From positions 922,571-986,570 of the forward strand of contig NC_020179.2 in assembly GCF_000224145.3 (NCBI RefSeq): DNA of 64,000 nucleotides. The letters are read 5' to 3'. Both the position numbers and the translations under genes were made by a program. The stretch comes from Ciona intestinalis (lineage: Eukaryota; Chordata; Ascidiacea; Phlebobranchia; Cionidae). Position 1 is the stretch's first letter. Every line of letters starts with the position of its first letter. Shown here one piece after another: positions 31,411-43,400 of this stretch. A model generated the notes under the pieces. It worked only from the letters and a program-made list of their open reading frames with translations. It made no database searches and was not told where the DNA came from.

Positions 31411-34400
31411 CTACCTAAATACCGACGTATGGTAGCCGAGAAACTTGCTTCTGCGCTGTGGTGACCTAAAATCTCTGAGATCTGGAATAGTTTCTGGGTG
31501 CACCATATGGTATCGTTTAGAAGCCACAGTTTTAAATCGAACACCAAGACGATGCGGTACCCTGAAAATTTTCGAGTCAAAATATTTAGGTATAGTGCTG
31601 TGGGGTAAGACGGGACACCTTTGGTACATAATATCAGAATGTCCTGATCGTGATTTAAACGATTAACAACGGTCTATGACAGTCGTAAAGAAACGGTTTT
31701 ACAACTCTTTGAATGTTCTTTGTGTTACTAAATGGGACGAGAAAATAGAATGAAAAGGTGTCCCATCTTCCCCCACCATATAGGCTGGAGCTACAACTGG
31801 ATAAATTGGTTGTTTTGTTTCTGTTTGTTCTACAGAAATTATTCTAAACTCGCTATTGATGGGTAACAGGCGACTCTGGCCTAAACTCTAGAAGGGCCTC
31901 GCATCCAGAACCTCACGCATACAGGAACTCAATGCATACAAGGCTAAGCGCTTTAGTTTAAATGATATAATTCAAAACAATGCGGCATAACGCTATTATT
32001 GAATATTACAGTTACAATATAATCGGACTATAAATCTGCCCCAAAGTCCACGTTCCGCGGCGTGCCTCGCTGTAGGACCTCACTCGTATAGAATAAAGTT
32101 GCAAAAATTGACTTCTTAAAACATGTAAGAATTTAAAAAAGTATAAAAACTTTACCTGTCTCCCGTATATTGCAAGTTATTCCACAGTGGACTTGGTGGT
32201 GGTTTGATGGCAGGTTGGTAAAACGAGCTGGTTGGGTCCGTAGTAGGGCAAGGCATCGTAGTGTTGGCCTGTTGGATAACATATGAAACTACGAACATAT
32301 CCCATCTTACCAAAGATAAATGACACTCATATTGAAATATACGTACAGGCATCGGGGTAATGTTAGAAATAGTTTTTCGCTCTTCAATTCGTTTCTGGTC
32401 TTTTTCAGCGGCGGAAATTGACTGCAGCAAGCAGGAGAGCGTCCCCATTTCACGGCTGCATAAAAGGGGAGGCGATGGAGGCTTTTGCGGAAGTTTTTGT
32501 TGTGTATTTTCTGTAAAAAATGAGTAGTCAAATCAACAGTTGAATGAATGTAACTTATTCATATTTGCGTGGCTGGGCGGCAGCTGACGTTATACCACAG
32601 GTGTTTTTTTCATACACTTTCATACCTGCTTACGGGTTATCACACATTTATGTATGTCCGTCAATTTAGACAAGCCATTAGTGACCAGCGCTTAGTTAAG
32701 GTAATGATTTTATGAATCAAAACGGTTATTTATACTCGCAAAGCAGGGCAACAACAGTCTTTTTTATAAATGTGTATGTTACGTACACCTCGGGCCGGCT
32801 TACAAGTTACCAATATACGGATCGAACTTTGTTGGGCAACAATGGTACAAGCGACAACCCTCGAACGGTAAAACACCAACACTTTACCATGCTCTAAATA
32901 ATAACATTTGCAATCTCGTGGTAATCAATTAAATTGCTAAAAAAAGCTAAAGGTTTTTAAATTACATTATATTTTTATAATTTACTGTGTGGTATAAAAC
33001 CACTTTATATATACATAGTATGATATAGTAGGGTGGGGGAAGATGGGACATATCCTGATCGTGTTTTAAATATATAGTAGTAGGTTGGGGGAAGATGGGA
33101 CATATCCTGATCGTGTTTTAAACAATAAACAACGGTGTATGAAAGTGGTGAAGATACAGTTTCATTATTCTTTGAATGTTTTTTGCTTACTACCAAATTG
33201 GAAGAGAAAATAGAATGAACAGGTGTCCGATCTTCCACCACCCCACTATACATTAACGCATTCAACTCATACTTAGTTTACCTGCTATACTACGGTGGTG
33301 AGCAGTGGTTGCAAATGGTGGCCGATGGGAGTAGCTTGATTTGGGGGAAATGTCAGATCGTTTGTCATTTATGTCAACTTGAGAAACATCATTTTCAGTG
33401 TCGTCTTCTTCTATGTCTTCAATCTATTTAAAACAGATTATTGTATAGTCGGCTGGGTAAGGATGGGACATGTTATTATCCTCTTTTTACGTCGCATTTG
33501 GTGGCAAACAAAAAATATTTACAGAATTATATAGCTTTTAAATGCCCTTTCTTTACTACCAATTAAAAAGATAAAAAAATGAAAACAGGTATCATTTTAC
33601 TATAGTATAGTAGGGTGGGGAAAGATGGAACACCTTTAGCATATAATATCTAAATTTCCTGATGGTGTTTTAATCAATCAACAACGGTCTGTGGGACTCG
33701 TACGGATACGGTTTTATAAATTTTTGAATGTTATTTCTTTACTACCAAATGGGACGGGAAAATAGATAAAAAGGTGACCCATCTTCCCCCATCCTACTAT
33801 ATATTAAAAAGATGGCCATATATACATATGTTAATAAACAGAATAATAAAACAAATCTACACTTTTATTATTATATTTAATGTACGTACTTCTATATCAT
33901 CAAGGGCAGAAGTATTGCTTTTTGATTCTTGTAGTGCAGGAAGTCCACTTTGCTCTTTACAACTAGCAAGATGAGGTGTTGTTCTTTCGGCGAGTCGAAC
34001 CATTTTCTGCGAGTTGAAACGAAAGTGTTAATTTAGCTGAACAGTAAATTTCCTCGAAAGTCGACAAGACAGCAATTGCTCCAACCCAGTGGTCACTAAT
34101 AGGTTGCCAAAGAGGCACGAAGTGTATGAAGCAGAAACCCCGTGTTATAACGACTGTCGTTTTCTGGCCACGTGAAGAAAAAGCAAAAATTACAATAAAC
34201 GTTTCAGAACCTATAATATATATAATATATACAACATACTTTATTTTCCACCCAACGATTTCTCATTGAAACATCAATTTCGCCTTCGTTTCCTCTGTAC
34301 TTGTTTATTCGACACTGGTGGCGCTGGTGAGGGTAGCTCGTGACGTCATTTCCAGGTTGAGACACTTCCGAGTTACTTACGGTCTCTCGTGCAGCATTTG

Positions 34401-37400
34401 TGGGGTGGTAGGCCCACGGTGGAGTAATGGGGTTAACGGGTAGATGGTCCCACGCCGATTTTCGCCCAGGATTGCTGTGGAATTATAATTAATAAAACAG
34501 TTTGAGCCATAAAAACAGCCTTACTTTATTTTAGAATACCTTTTTCTGTGCAGGTGCACCCCTGCGGGTATTTCCCTATCGGGGTTTCCCGTTCCAACGC
34601 AACCTGGACCACAGCCATATATATCCACAGCAACTGGTACGTAGTCAGAACTTGCAAATGAACGATAATCAGATACTGGTTTGTAGGGTTCAGCTGCTGG
34701 CTTTTCGCTATGAATAAATGAATGAAAAAATAAATGAAACTTTTTCAGTCTCGTGTGGCAGGACAACGACAGTCGTTATTCCATGGGTGTTTCGTTTCAT
34801 ACACCTCGTGCACGCTTACGAGTTACCACGTAAGTAACTTCAAACATTACACTTCTTGTACTGTGGTGTAAGATGAATATAGCGTTAGGACATATTAACC
34901 CCCACAACGACGGTCTTTTTGAGTAGTGGGGATACGGTTATATAATTCTGTAAATATTCTTTGACTACTAACAAATATATAATAAATGAATGAAAACATC
35001 TCCCATCTCACCCCAACCTTACAAAACTTTACAATTATCAGTTCTTGGAACAATTGCTTTTATATACTTACTGTGGCGGATATTGTTGCGACATTTTATA
35101 TTTCGTATAATCCCGTTTATCATCCAACGACACTACGTCACGCTTCTCAACAATTTGCCCTGTGACGTCACAGATGATATAATTGTTGCCAGCTGGCCAG
35201 CAAGGCCAAAGACCTGAAAGTAGGAAAAAATATAGTATAGGTAACATATTGAATAAATAATTTAGGTAGTATATTGAATAAAAATATGATCCATAAGGTC
35301 TGTAGCCCATATGCAAGTTGGAAACTGTTATCTAACTAAAACCATTTTTCTTTAGTAAAAGTAGTAAGACAGTTGGCAGATTTTACATTTAAATGCATTA
35401 TAGGATGCTGGTATTCATTCTATATTCTACATAGAGCTCATAAACGGCGAGCTGCAGTAAGGTATAATATAGGGTGAAGACGGGACACTTTTATCACAAA
35501 ATGTTCAAATATCCTGATCGTGTTTTAAACAATTAACAACGGTCTATGGGAGTTGTGAGGATACGGTTTTGTAATTCATTGAATGTTGTTTGTTTACTAC
35601 CAAATGGGACGATAAAATCAAATGAAAAGGTATCCCATCTTCTCCCACTCTTTGAAAAATGACCCATCTTCCCCCCTCCCCCCCAAAATGAAAAGATGAC
35701 CCATCTTCCCCCCTCCTACTATATATGGGATTTATAATAAATACTATCAAACTACTTTTAACCGTATTACTTAAACTATTATTTTTTAAATGTATCTTAT
35801 TGAGCATAAAAAGACTTACCTGTAACTTTATGGTCGTGCCCTTTGGGTTGATTTAACGGGCAAGTCATTTTCGTTTCAGGTGTTTGTTTTTGTGTTTTTT
35901 CGTCTTTATCATTATCTTAATGGAAAGAGAAGTAGTTATAAAACTTGTTTCAACTATTTTTTAAACATTTAAAGGCGATTGTTTCAATTAGCTTTATTTT
36001 TTAAAATTCAATGGAAAAAAAATGTTTCTAATTATAAAAGACTTTTTTTACCCATTTTGACCCAATTAAAAATAAAGAATATTTTTCAGTTAGTTTTAGG
36101 AATCCAATCTTAACTCACTTTTGCTTGAAGGACTTGGCGTTCGGAAGTCGTTCGCGTAAGATGACACTTTGTATCGACGATGGACGACCCCAGCAAGCCC
36201 TTGCCGCGTGGTGTCGCACAAGGGCGTGGACTGTCGAAGCTCGTTCGGTAAAGGGGGGACTATAAAAATAAAATAAAAACTGAATAATTTTTAAAAGTTT
36301 TTGAATTGTTTGGAGGCTATAGTTTAGTGTGGCTGTATGAATAGAAATAGTCAACTTAGGTTAAGCCCTCGCCTCCTAGAAATAGGTTAAGCCCTTGCCT
36401 CCTAACAAAAATATACTGTGTTCAAGGATTAATGCAGCCGTTAGTTTGTTGCGCGTTTTTGACCAAGACACTTAACGGTAATTCCTCTAATACAGCGGTT
36501 ACATATGGTTGTCTAAATATGCAGTCAAATAAAAATCAGGAAAAAATTAAAAATCTGAACACCCACAAAGGTATAAAAATACGTGGTAACTCGTAAGCGG
36601 GCACGAGGTATAAAACAGAAAACATACTTGCGTGTTCTGCTCTGCTGCGAGGAAACATATCATTTTTCGAGCTGTGTGAAGAGTAGCAAGGTTCTTGGTA
36701 GAAATGGTTATCTTCTTTCATGAGGCTGTTTAGCGTAAACAAACTATAGACTTTAAAAAACAGTAAAATTTTTCAAGGCAATTTAGAATGCGGAATAGGT
36801 TTTATAAGAACAAAGTAGCATGCCAAGTTATGAAGTTGGAAGTTACTTCTGACGTCACAACCATAATTATGACGTTATGACCCTTATTCCATCCCCGTTT
36901 TTTATCTATTTCACATAAAATGTAAAATTAAAATTTTAAAACTATTTCAGATTCTACAGTACTTACGCTATATTGATACACAGGTTAGGGGATAATATAA
37001 ACTCATCGTTCTGACGAAGCTTGCTTCTTAATAGTGATGTAATCTTACTCGGCTGTACTACACCATGTCTGTAATAATATACGGATTTACTACAAAAGTC
37101 TAAACACAAACAATTAATTTCAAACTTATATTACATTCTGATTTTTATTTTTTGTTTTAATGAATGGCTGAGAGTTCAGACTTCAGAAACTTATAATGAA
37201 TCACTGGGTTGGAGAAATCCCGTTAAGTGTCTTGCTCAAGAACACATACGCCAACAATGGTAGCAGCGACGAGCCTTGAACCCAAAACCTCTGTTTATCA
37301 CTTTGCCATGGCGCCGGGGAAGCCAATTTAAATAAAAATAAATTGACTTACATCATTTTACCACAGCTTGATAAATAATGACGGTGGCTTCTAGGTAAGG

Positions 37401-38143
37401 GTAATTCCCGGTGATTTTGCTGCCGGATTTTCCCCAACATGGGGAGTTTCCCTATTCCACCATAATCTGTTTGGAATGAGCCCCATTCGAAACGTGGAAA
37501 CCGACGTGAAGTTCCTTCGGCTATTATTCTATATAGGTCATAGGATAAGATATATAGTAGGATGGGGTAAGACGAGATGCCTTTATATTCTATTTTTGTC
37601 GTCCCATTTGGTAATAAACAAAGAACATTTTAAGAATTATAAAACCACATCCTCACGACTTCCATAGATCGTTGTTAGTTGTTTAGAACATGGTCGGGAT
37701 TTTGGAATATTATGTGCTAAAGGTGGAAACCGTTAGCGCACAATATTCGATACCAACTAGGACAATAAAAGAACATTAAAACATCTCCCATCTTACCCCT
37801 GACCTACTTATATCAAAATTATGGCATATATATAGGAATACAGTTTAAATAACCAGTTTATAAATTAAAATGTTTTGTATGCCTAAATTCGCTAAATAAA
37901 CGTTAAAGTTACTAAAAACTTACGTGTTATAAAGATATACCGTAGTTATATACGTGAAGCAGTTTCATTGTGCCTATAATCGTATGCAGGTCAAAAATTA
38001 AATGCTTACCGACTTCTAGCAACAGTATCACGGAAAGGCAGTTGCAGAGGCGTTATTAGGTTCGTGCTTATATAGGTTGGGGAGATTTTGTGTCGGTTCC
38101 AAGTAGGTAGCTGCTCTACATTGCCACATATTAACGAAGACAT
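31411..38143 (-). CDS. SPMIP4: SPMIP4 / C7orf31-like sperm microtubule inner protein, 659 residues
   Basis: Fourteen minus-strand exons with matching phases: 38143-38010, 37528-37352, 37068-36967, 36725-36628, 36259-36119, 35915-35820, 35213-35072, 34707-34540, 34474-34240, 34006-33890, 33423-33282, 32510-32347, 32268-32156, 31561-31411. The product is 659 residues (human C7orf31 about 590, recalled). Similarity is strongest near the N-terminus (NLITPLQLPF, FEWGSFQTDYGGIGKLP, then a basic stretch ending HRHYLSSCG) and at the end (PDLRDFRSPQRRSKFLGYHT against human DLRD and FYGHNS). The middle is Pro-, Tyr- and charge-rich with no membrane helix or catalytic domain, as in many axonemal proteins. 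C7orf31 is known as a centrosomal and sperm-doublet microtubule inner protein, so a flagellar or ciliary role is expected. Orthology rests on short motifs and is less sure than the gene structure. Confidence 0.72.
31590..31790. repeat. MITE family A copy
   Basis: TATAGTGCTGTGGGGTAAGA to GTCCCATCTTCCCCCACCAT. In the last SPMIP4-like intron, 29 bp upstream of the last exon. Confidence 0.82.
31855..32100. repeat. Two copies of the TGGGCCAA-family short repeat
   Basis: 31855-31925 (GACTCTGGCCTAAACTCTAG, CAGAACCTCACGCATACAGG) and 32025-32100 (GCGTGCCTCGCTGTAGGACC, TCACTCGTATAGAATAAAG), about 100 bp apart in one intron. Confidence 0.5.
32540..32900 (+). repeat. Two SINE 5' portions in tandem
   Basis: 32540-32690 (AATGTAACTTATTCATATTT, GCTTACGGGTTATCACAC) and 32712-32880 (TTATTTATACTCGCAAAGCA, GGCTTACAAGTTACCAATAT). 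Both are decayed, in the SPMIP4-like gene. Confidence 0.55.
33024..33250. repeat. MITE family A copy with internally duplicated end
   Basis: GTGGGGGAAGATGGGACATATCCTGATCGTGTTTTAAA occurs twice, near 33036 and 33086, before a single right half ending CGATCTTCCACCACCCCACT. Confidence 0.75.
33448..33808. repeat. Two neighbouring MITE family A copies
   Basis: 33448-33600 (GTCGGCTGGGTAAGGATGGG, internally deleted) and 33605-33808 (TATAGTAGGGTGGGGAAAGA to CCATCTTCCCCCATCCTACT). Between SPMIP4-like exons 10 and 11. Confidence 0.75.
34075..34200 (-). repeat. Composite SINE, antisense, internally deleted
   Basis: CAATTGCTCCAACCCAGTGG joins directly to AGAGGCACGAAGTGTATGAA, then TTATAACGACTGTCGTTTTC. 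Confidence 0.65.
34722..35030 (+). repeat. SINE 5' fragment followed by a decayed MITE A
   Basis: 34722-34850 (CTCGTGTGGCAGGACAACGA, CATACACCTCGTGC, CTTACGAGTTACCACG), then 34865-35030 (TACTGTGGTGTAAGATGAAT to CTCCCATCTCACCCCAACCT). Confidence 0.6.
35470..35728. repeat. MITE family A copy with triplicated right end
   Basis: AATATAGGGTGAAGACGGGA at the left. At the right, the motif (A)CCCATCTTCYCCC recurs at about 35635, 35669 and 35699, separated by C-rich runs. Confidence 0.7.
36430..36640 (-). repeat. Composite SINE, antisense, decayed
   Basis: GACCAAGACACTTAACGGTA, ACCCACAAAGGTATAAAAAT, GGTAACTCGTAAGCGGGCAC. It runs into the donor end of SPMIP4-like exon 4. Confidence 0.6.
37150..37320 (+). 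repeat. SINE 3' half
   Basis: ATCACTGGGTTGGAGAAATC, CGTTAAGTGTCTTGCTCAAG, ATGGTAGCAGCGACGAGCC, TTGCCATGGCGCC. In the intron between SPMIP4-like exons 2 and 3. Confidence 0.7.
37552..37800. repeat. MITE family A copy plus a second right end
   Basis: TATAGTAGGATGGGGTAAGA, CCCATTTGGTAATAAACAAA, ATGTGCTAAAGGTGG. A further fragment (37740-37800) then ends CATCTTACCCCTGACCTAC. Confidence 0.65.
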
Positions 38144-38629
38144 TTCAGATCTTTACAGATCGGCTTAAAACTTGTTTATGGACAATAACAAAGAAACGAG
38201 ACTGTTAATAACGATTACATTGGTTACGCCAATGGTTGGGTATTAAAATGAGACGAAATAAATGTTGTAACCAAATTTCATACAGCTATGATGTCATAAA
38301 AATTAATGTTAAGACATAATTTGAAATTTGACTTGTCATAAAAATTTCATAGCAGAAATATTATCTCTATTCGAGCACAAAGGGTATTGTTCGTTGGAGT
38401 ATGATGTCATAAAAGCAAGCCTGCCAAGAAAGGCAAATAATTTTGGTGGTTTCAAAAATCATATACGTTTGTTCAGTGTAAAGAGTGCATGTTGGCTTAA
38501 GTTGAGTCTGTTTATTCGTGTTATGATAGAAGATTAGTTGAATAAAGAACCAAAGCAGTTTTTGCCCATCGAAGTCGCCTTCGTTGTGAATAAAGTGAAT
38601 TTTCGTGCCGAAAAAAATCAAGTAGGAAA
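38144..38629. promoter_or_regulatory. Divergent (head-to-head) spacer, 486 bp
   Basis: Separates the ATG of the SPMIP4-like gene (minus) from the ATG of the 175-residue gene (plus). No clear TATA box with correct spacing was found. One minus-strand open frame crosses it but has no coding features. Confidence 0.4.
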
Positions 38630-39157
38630 ATGCCTTCTGCTGTAGTACCTGTACCAAAAAGAAATCCGACTGGGCAACCTGGTGTGGTCGGTTTACGTAG
38701 CTTGCCGCATGCAAAGTTATCATACTATGCTCGTACGCCGAAACCAGACCCATTTTCAACTGTGTGGTTGCCCATGAACGCCAGCAATCGGATTGTCACC
38801 GACAAAAAGCAAGATATTATGCACATGTTTTACTCCAGGCACTTGCAAGATAACGCTGGACAAAGCGACCGGCCAAAAACAAGCTTTCAGTTGGACAACG
38901 CTCTCAGCATACCGGTAGCGCATACTGAAAGCACCGAAAATCTAGAAATGCCGCCTCCAAAAACAGCAAGCCCGCCTGACAGTGTAAAAGCGGCTATGTG
39001 GATGACAAGTGTGAATTCTCTTGCACCGTTTGCCAGTCTTGGAAAACCGACCTGCGGTTATTTCTTTTCAAGAGTAACAGACAACAAGAAAAGACTGACC
39101 GGTATACCACCTACAAATACAGTAAAGTGGCGATCAAACACCTCCGTCTCCCAGTAG
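38630..39157 (+). CDS. Intronless gene for an unrecognised 175-residue protein
   Basis: One uninterrupted frame from ATG (preceded by GTAGGAAA) to TAG, with a poly(A) signal AATAAA at 39184-39189, 27 nt past the stop. The protein is Pro-, Ser- and Lys-rich, has no signal peptide, membrane segment or cysteine pattern, and carries aromatic-Pro motifs (LSYYARTPKPDPFSTVWLP, TCGYFFSRVTDNKKRLTGIP). I do not recognise the family. The style of sequence and the shared 5' region with the SPMIP4-like gene suggest a ciliary or sperm protein, but that is inference. The lack of introns could mean retrocopy origin. Confidence 0.7.
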   Translation: MPSAVVPVPKRNPTGQPGVVGLRSLPHAKLSYYARTPKPDPFSTVWLPMNASNRIVTDKKQDIMHMFYSRHLQDNAGQSDRPKTSFQLDNALSIPVAHTESTENLEMPPPKTASPPDSVKAAMWMTSVNSLAPFASLGKPTCGYFFSRVTDNKKRLTGIPPTNTVKWRSNTSVSQ

Positions 39158-39183
39158 TTTGCTCGTAACAGTAGTTTGTTTGC

Positions 39184-39189
39184 AATAAA
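39184..39189 (+). terminator. Polyadenylation signal of the 175-residue gene
   Basis: AATAAA 27 nt after the stop codon, the only one close by. Confidence 0.6.
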
Positions 39190-39479
39190 AAGCTTTTAAA
39201 TGTGTCATTTAAATGTTCTTGCTTTCACAGCCATGGCTTAAACCAGTATACCATAATCTCTTTGCTTTCTGTAATTGCACACTTCAACGTAAATCAAATA
39301 ATAAATCAGATAGTCGAGTATTTGGCTTTAAGTTTTAGGTAAACAGAATATTTCACTCAATATTAGCTTTGGTGGGTAAGGCGGTATTACAAGCACAAAA
39401 GGCGTGTGTGTTCATATCGTATTTCAATATCATTTAATTAGCATAGCTAAGAATTTAATACGGAGAACTCTATGCATAA

Positions 39480-39672
39480 AGTGTGGGGGGAGATGGGACA
39501 CCTTAGCACATAATGTCTAAATATCCTGATCGTGTTTTGAACAATTAACAACGGTCTATGGGAGTCGGGAGGATACGGTTTTATAATTCTTTGAATGTTC
39601 TTTGTGTCCTACCAAATGGGCGAGAAAATATAATGTAAAGGTGTCCAATCTTCCCCACCCTACTATACTATT
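39480..39672. repeat. MITE family A copy, well preserved
   Basis: GTGTGGGGGGAGATGGGACA to CCAATCTTCCCCACCCTACT; between the 175-residue gene and the IGHMBP2 3' end. Confidence 0.82.
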
Positions 39673-39985
39673 CGTTTTCGGGGCAATTACCGGTATAGCA
39701 CACAGAAAGATTTTGTTACCGCCTTGTAACCCGAAACTGCCGAGCTGAAATGAAGCGCTGACCTGCGGGTCGTGGTACACATGTGTTCTATGTACGGTAG
39801 AATGCTCGCAAAAGAAACCTTTCTATTCTGAAGCAGTCCGCTTTTGAGTCTCAAGGTCGGCACGACTTGTAGGGACAAATAAATAACAAAACCTCCAGCA
39901 GGGCGGAATAATCGGCGGTCGGTAGCCTACTTCTAATTCAGAATACGGGACTTTTTATTGGTCCGTTATTTTGTAACAATAATAA

Positions 39986-40205
39986 ATGAATGAAACTTAG
40001 TTTATCTCGCATGGCCAGAAAACGACAGTCGTTATAATAAGGATGTTATGCTGTATAGTATACACATTGTGCTCACCTACGGGTTGCTATGTATGTAATT
40101 TTGTGGGCGGTTGTTTTTCTGTATGAGTGACAATTTGGACAACACATTATTAACCACTGGGTTGGAGCAAATGCCGTTAAGTTTCTTGCTCATGAACACG
40201 TATAC
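39986..40205 (+). repeat. Composite SINE copy
   Basis: AATGAAACTTAGTTTATCTC, GACAGTCGTTATAATAAGGA, ACCTACGGGTTGCTATGTAT, ACCACTGGGTTGGAGCAAAT, CTTGCTCATGAACACGTATA. Confidence 0.72.
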
Positions 40206-40478
40206 ATTCAACGAAATAGGCCGGCTTCCCTTGTTTTTTATTCAAAAACCTAAATACACGAATGCCAAAGCGAGACGCGTAGAACTGTCATGTGAACACC
40301 CGGATAGATGAACACCCGCAAAGCTAAGAAGGGAGTGCATAGTGTGAAATTGTTAAAATTAAGAGGCGTGAAAGATTGGCGAATTGCGTTTAGCACTTAC
40401 ACACATTACACAACACAAGCGAGATCTAGAAAATGCATACACCAAGCACGTAGTACCAAAACAGGAAAACAACAAATT

Positions 40479-43400
40479 TTATTTATTTTTTTTACTCTTT
40501 CCCACTTTCCTATCACTCTCAAGGACTTTTACTTTTGCATCTAGTCGTTTTTTGAGTTGAGCCCGTTTTGTAGGGTCAGGGATTCGATCCGGCACCCCCC
40601 CACCGTTATACAGAACACCATCTCTACTTATTTGACGACGGGCATTAATGTGTGCCTGCATGCCACAACCATGAACCTAATAATAAATATATTAAACAGG
40701 CTTGATAAATAGACATACTATTATTTTGGTGAAATGGCGGTAAGCTCTTTTTTTGTTTGAATTCGGAATCTTACAAAAAACAAACACATATAAGGTTGAA
40801 TGGGTGCAACATATTTGAGTACGGCTGCTCTGTTCCACACTCCTCATGCCCGTTTTTTGGTACCACGTTTTGTAATAAATTTAAAGGCCATTTTTCTTTG
40901 TTATTTATGTACAAACAAAATTTTAACAGCGTAATATGAATTACTGGATTGGAAAATTGCTGTTAGTTTTATGCTTGAGGAAAAATACACCAACAACGGT
41001 GGCAACATTAAGCTTTGAAGCCATTTCCTCTAGTACGGAATCAAGTTCTCCAACAATGGCACCAAATGCGGTAAATAGAAAAAGGGCAGGAGGTGTATAA
41101 AGTCACCCATACAGGGTCCAATAAATTCAATAATACAGTTATTCTTTCACGAAAGGTGAATAGAGAAAAGGGGCACAAGCTATATAAAGTCAGCCATGTG
41201 TTGCAGAATAGGCCAGTTATTCCACCACAAAAAGAATAAGTAATAAAAAGTTAAAAACTACTTACTTCTGGTAAATGATGCTTTAAACAGAAAGTTTTCT
41301 TGCATATTGGGCAATGCTGGCCAGTAGTGGTTACGTAGGTATGACAGTTGCCATGACAACAAACTTTATTTGACGATATGGCTTCATTTAACAATGTGTC
41401 AAAATCATCTCCAATATCAGTATTGTGTTTCTGAATAAAATGAAAAATATTTATAAACTAAAGTAAAAAAAACAAAACCCATGTAATTTCAGATGTGGTA
41501 AATCATTAGCCTGCATGAGGTGTGTGAAATAAAAGTCAGAGCAATAAAACACAGTAATTTGTCTGTTATTTGCTTGTTGTTTTACCTTAGCAGCTTGTTT
41601 AGATATTTTCTTTTTCTTTGACTTGGCAGATTTTAGGTGAATTTTTTGTTGTTGATCTATTTTTAAACTTTTTGTTTCTTGTTTCATTCTCATTATTCTC
41701 TCACAGTGTATTTGATGCATTGTCATATTATCTTCTGGCAGATTTTTCCCACATTGCGAACAAATAGAGTATGGCACATTACTTAATGTACCCTGGTGTG
41801 GCACTTCTTTCGGTAAGTCAGTTGAAACTGGAGTGATTTTTTTACCAATATCTTTTTTCGTTGGAACAACAGATTTTGGCTGAGAAATTGGCAAAACTGT
41901 AGAAAAAAATACAAATTTGCCAAAACAATTTTACAATTATATGTCATATTTAGAAATTATTTAAACTAAGACTAAACTTACCCTTTTCTGTATTTGAAGA
42001 TTCTTTTTGTTTTTTCCCGCCAGTTGCTTCAAGTGTATTAGTAGCAGGAGTTACAGTTTCCAAACTTGAGGTATTTTGTTTCCGGAAACTGACCACGACG
42101 TGCCTATCCTTATCCTCACCTAAACTTCCATGGCCCAAACTCATTTCTTCACATAATTCATGCACTGCTTTACGCTCAGCTGAGTTGAGAATAGACGGGA
42201 ACGCTATTTCTAAACTATCCTGTGCTTTCCTTACAACTAAAATCTTAGTTTTAGCCAAAGAGCAATTTTCAGTCACAATTTGCTGCAAAGTTTCTTTTGA
42301 AAAATCAAAGAATGTAGTTTCGGGTGGATCAGTCTGTGTTTTCTGCCATTCCAGGAGCTGCAGTAAGATTTTCTTATATTTTTCCTTAATTTCCCACAGT
42401 GTTAGTGGAGTTGGTTCTTGCTTAGTCGTTTTTTGTTCCTTTTTCTTGCTATTTCCAGTCTGCAAATAAAAAATCGATAAAATTTCCCAAAAATCTTTGA
42501 TCGACCTAAATTACCTGCTTTTGTTTCACTGGTTTTAGATTTTCAAAGCCTTGGAAATTTTCGTTATCATTCAAGTATTCAAAACCAGTACGAATATCCC
42601 CATGTTCGGTTATATGATCAATTAGTGATCTGAATAAAAAAATTCGTAAAGTTAACCTGTAGTAGAATAATGGAATAAATTAACATTTTTTATCCCAACC
42701 AAAATAACAAACTATGAACTCTTTACTCTATTCAAATAAGAGACTGACGATGCCTTTTAGGCGAAAATATACATCTATTTATTATACAAATAGTTGAACT
42801 CAATTTTGTCTGTTACACTTTCGTAGCATCACATGCTTAAACTCCTTACTTGATAAAATTATCGCTGCAAACTGTCGTCGAATCGCACACAACAGCTAGG
42901 TGGCGCCGTGCTCTTGTGACTGCAACATTTAAACGCCTTTTGTCCGATAGAAATCCTATTTCTCTATCCAAATTTGAACGAACTAGAGTGAGAATAACTG
43001 CTTCTTTTTCTCTCCCCTTTTAATAATACAGAGGAAATGCATTACAAGAAACCTGTTTTATAAAATAAATAAATCGAATATCACCTATATTTTGTGGTGT
43101 AGTTGGGTAAGTATAGAAGTTATACATAAATGTCCGATTTCATGCACATTGTTTTTTTTTGTTAGTATTTTTAAGCATGCAGCACTTCAAGGTACTGGTT
43201 TGTTTATTTTACCTTTTTTTTAGAATGAATTTGGACAATTAATATCGCCCCTCAGTATTTTAACTATTTTAGGAATATGTAAAATTGATTTTAGCTGTAA
43301 AACTGGTGTGTAGGCCTACGAGTCTAAAACAATAGACATATGAAACTATTTTGCAGATACCAATAAACTTTAAAAAAATATTATCATATGTATATAATTG

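Noticed and set aside
38367-38759. 130-codon minus-strand open frame across the divergent spacer
   Set aside because: It overlaps the start of the 175-residue plus-strand gene, has no domain or compositional coding signal, and is best read as a shadow.
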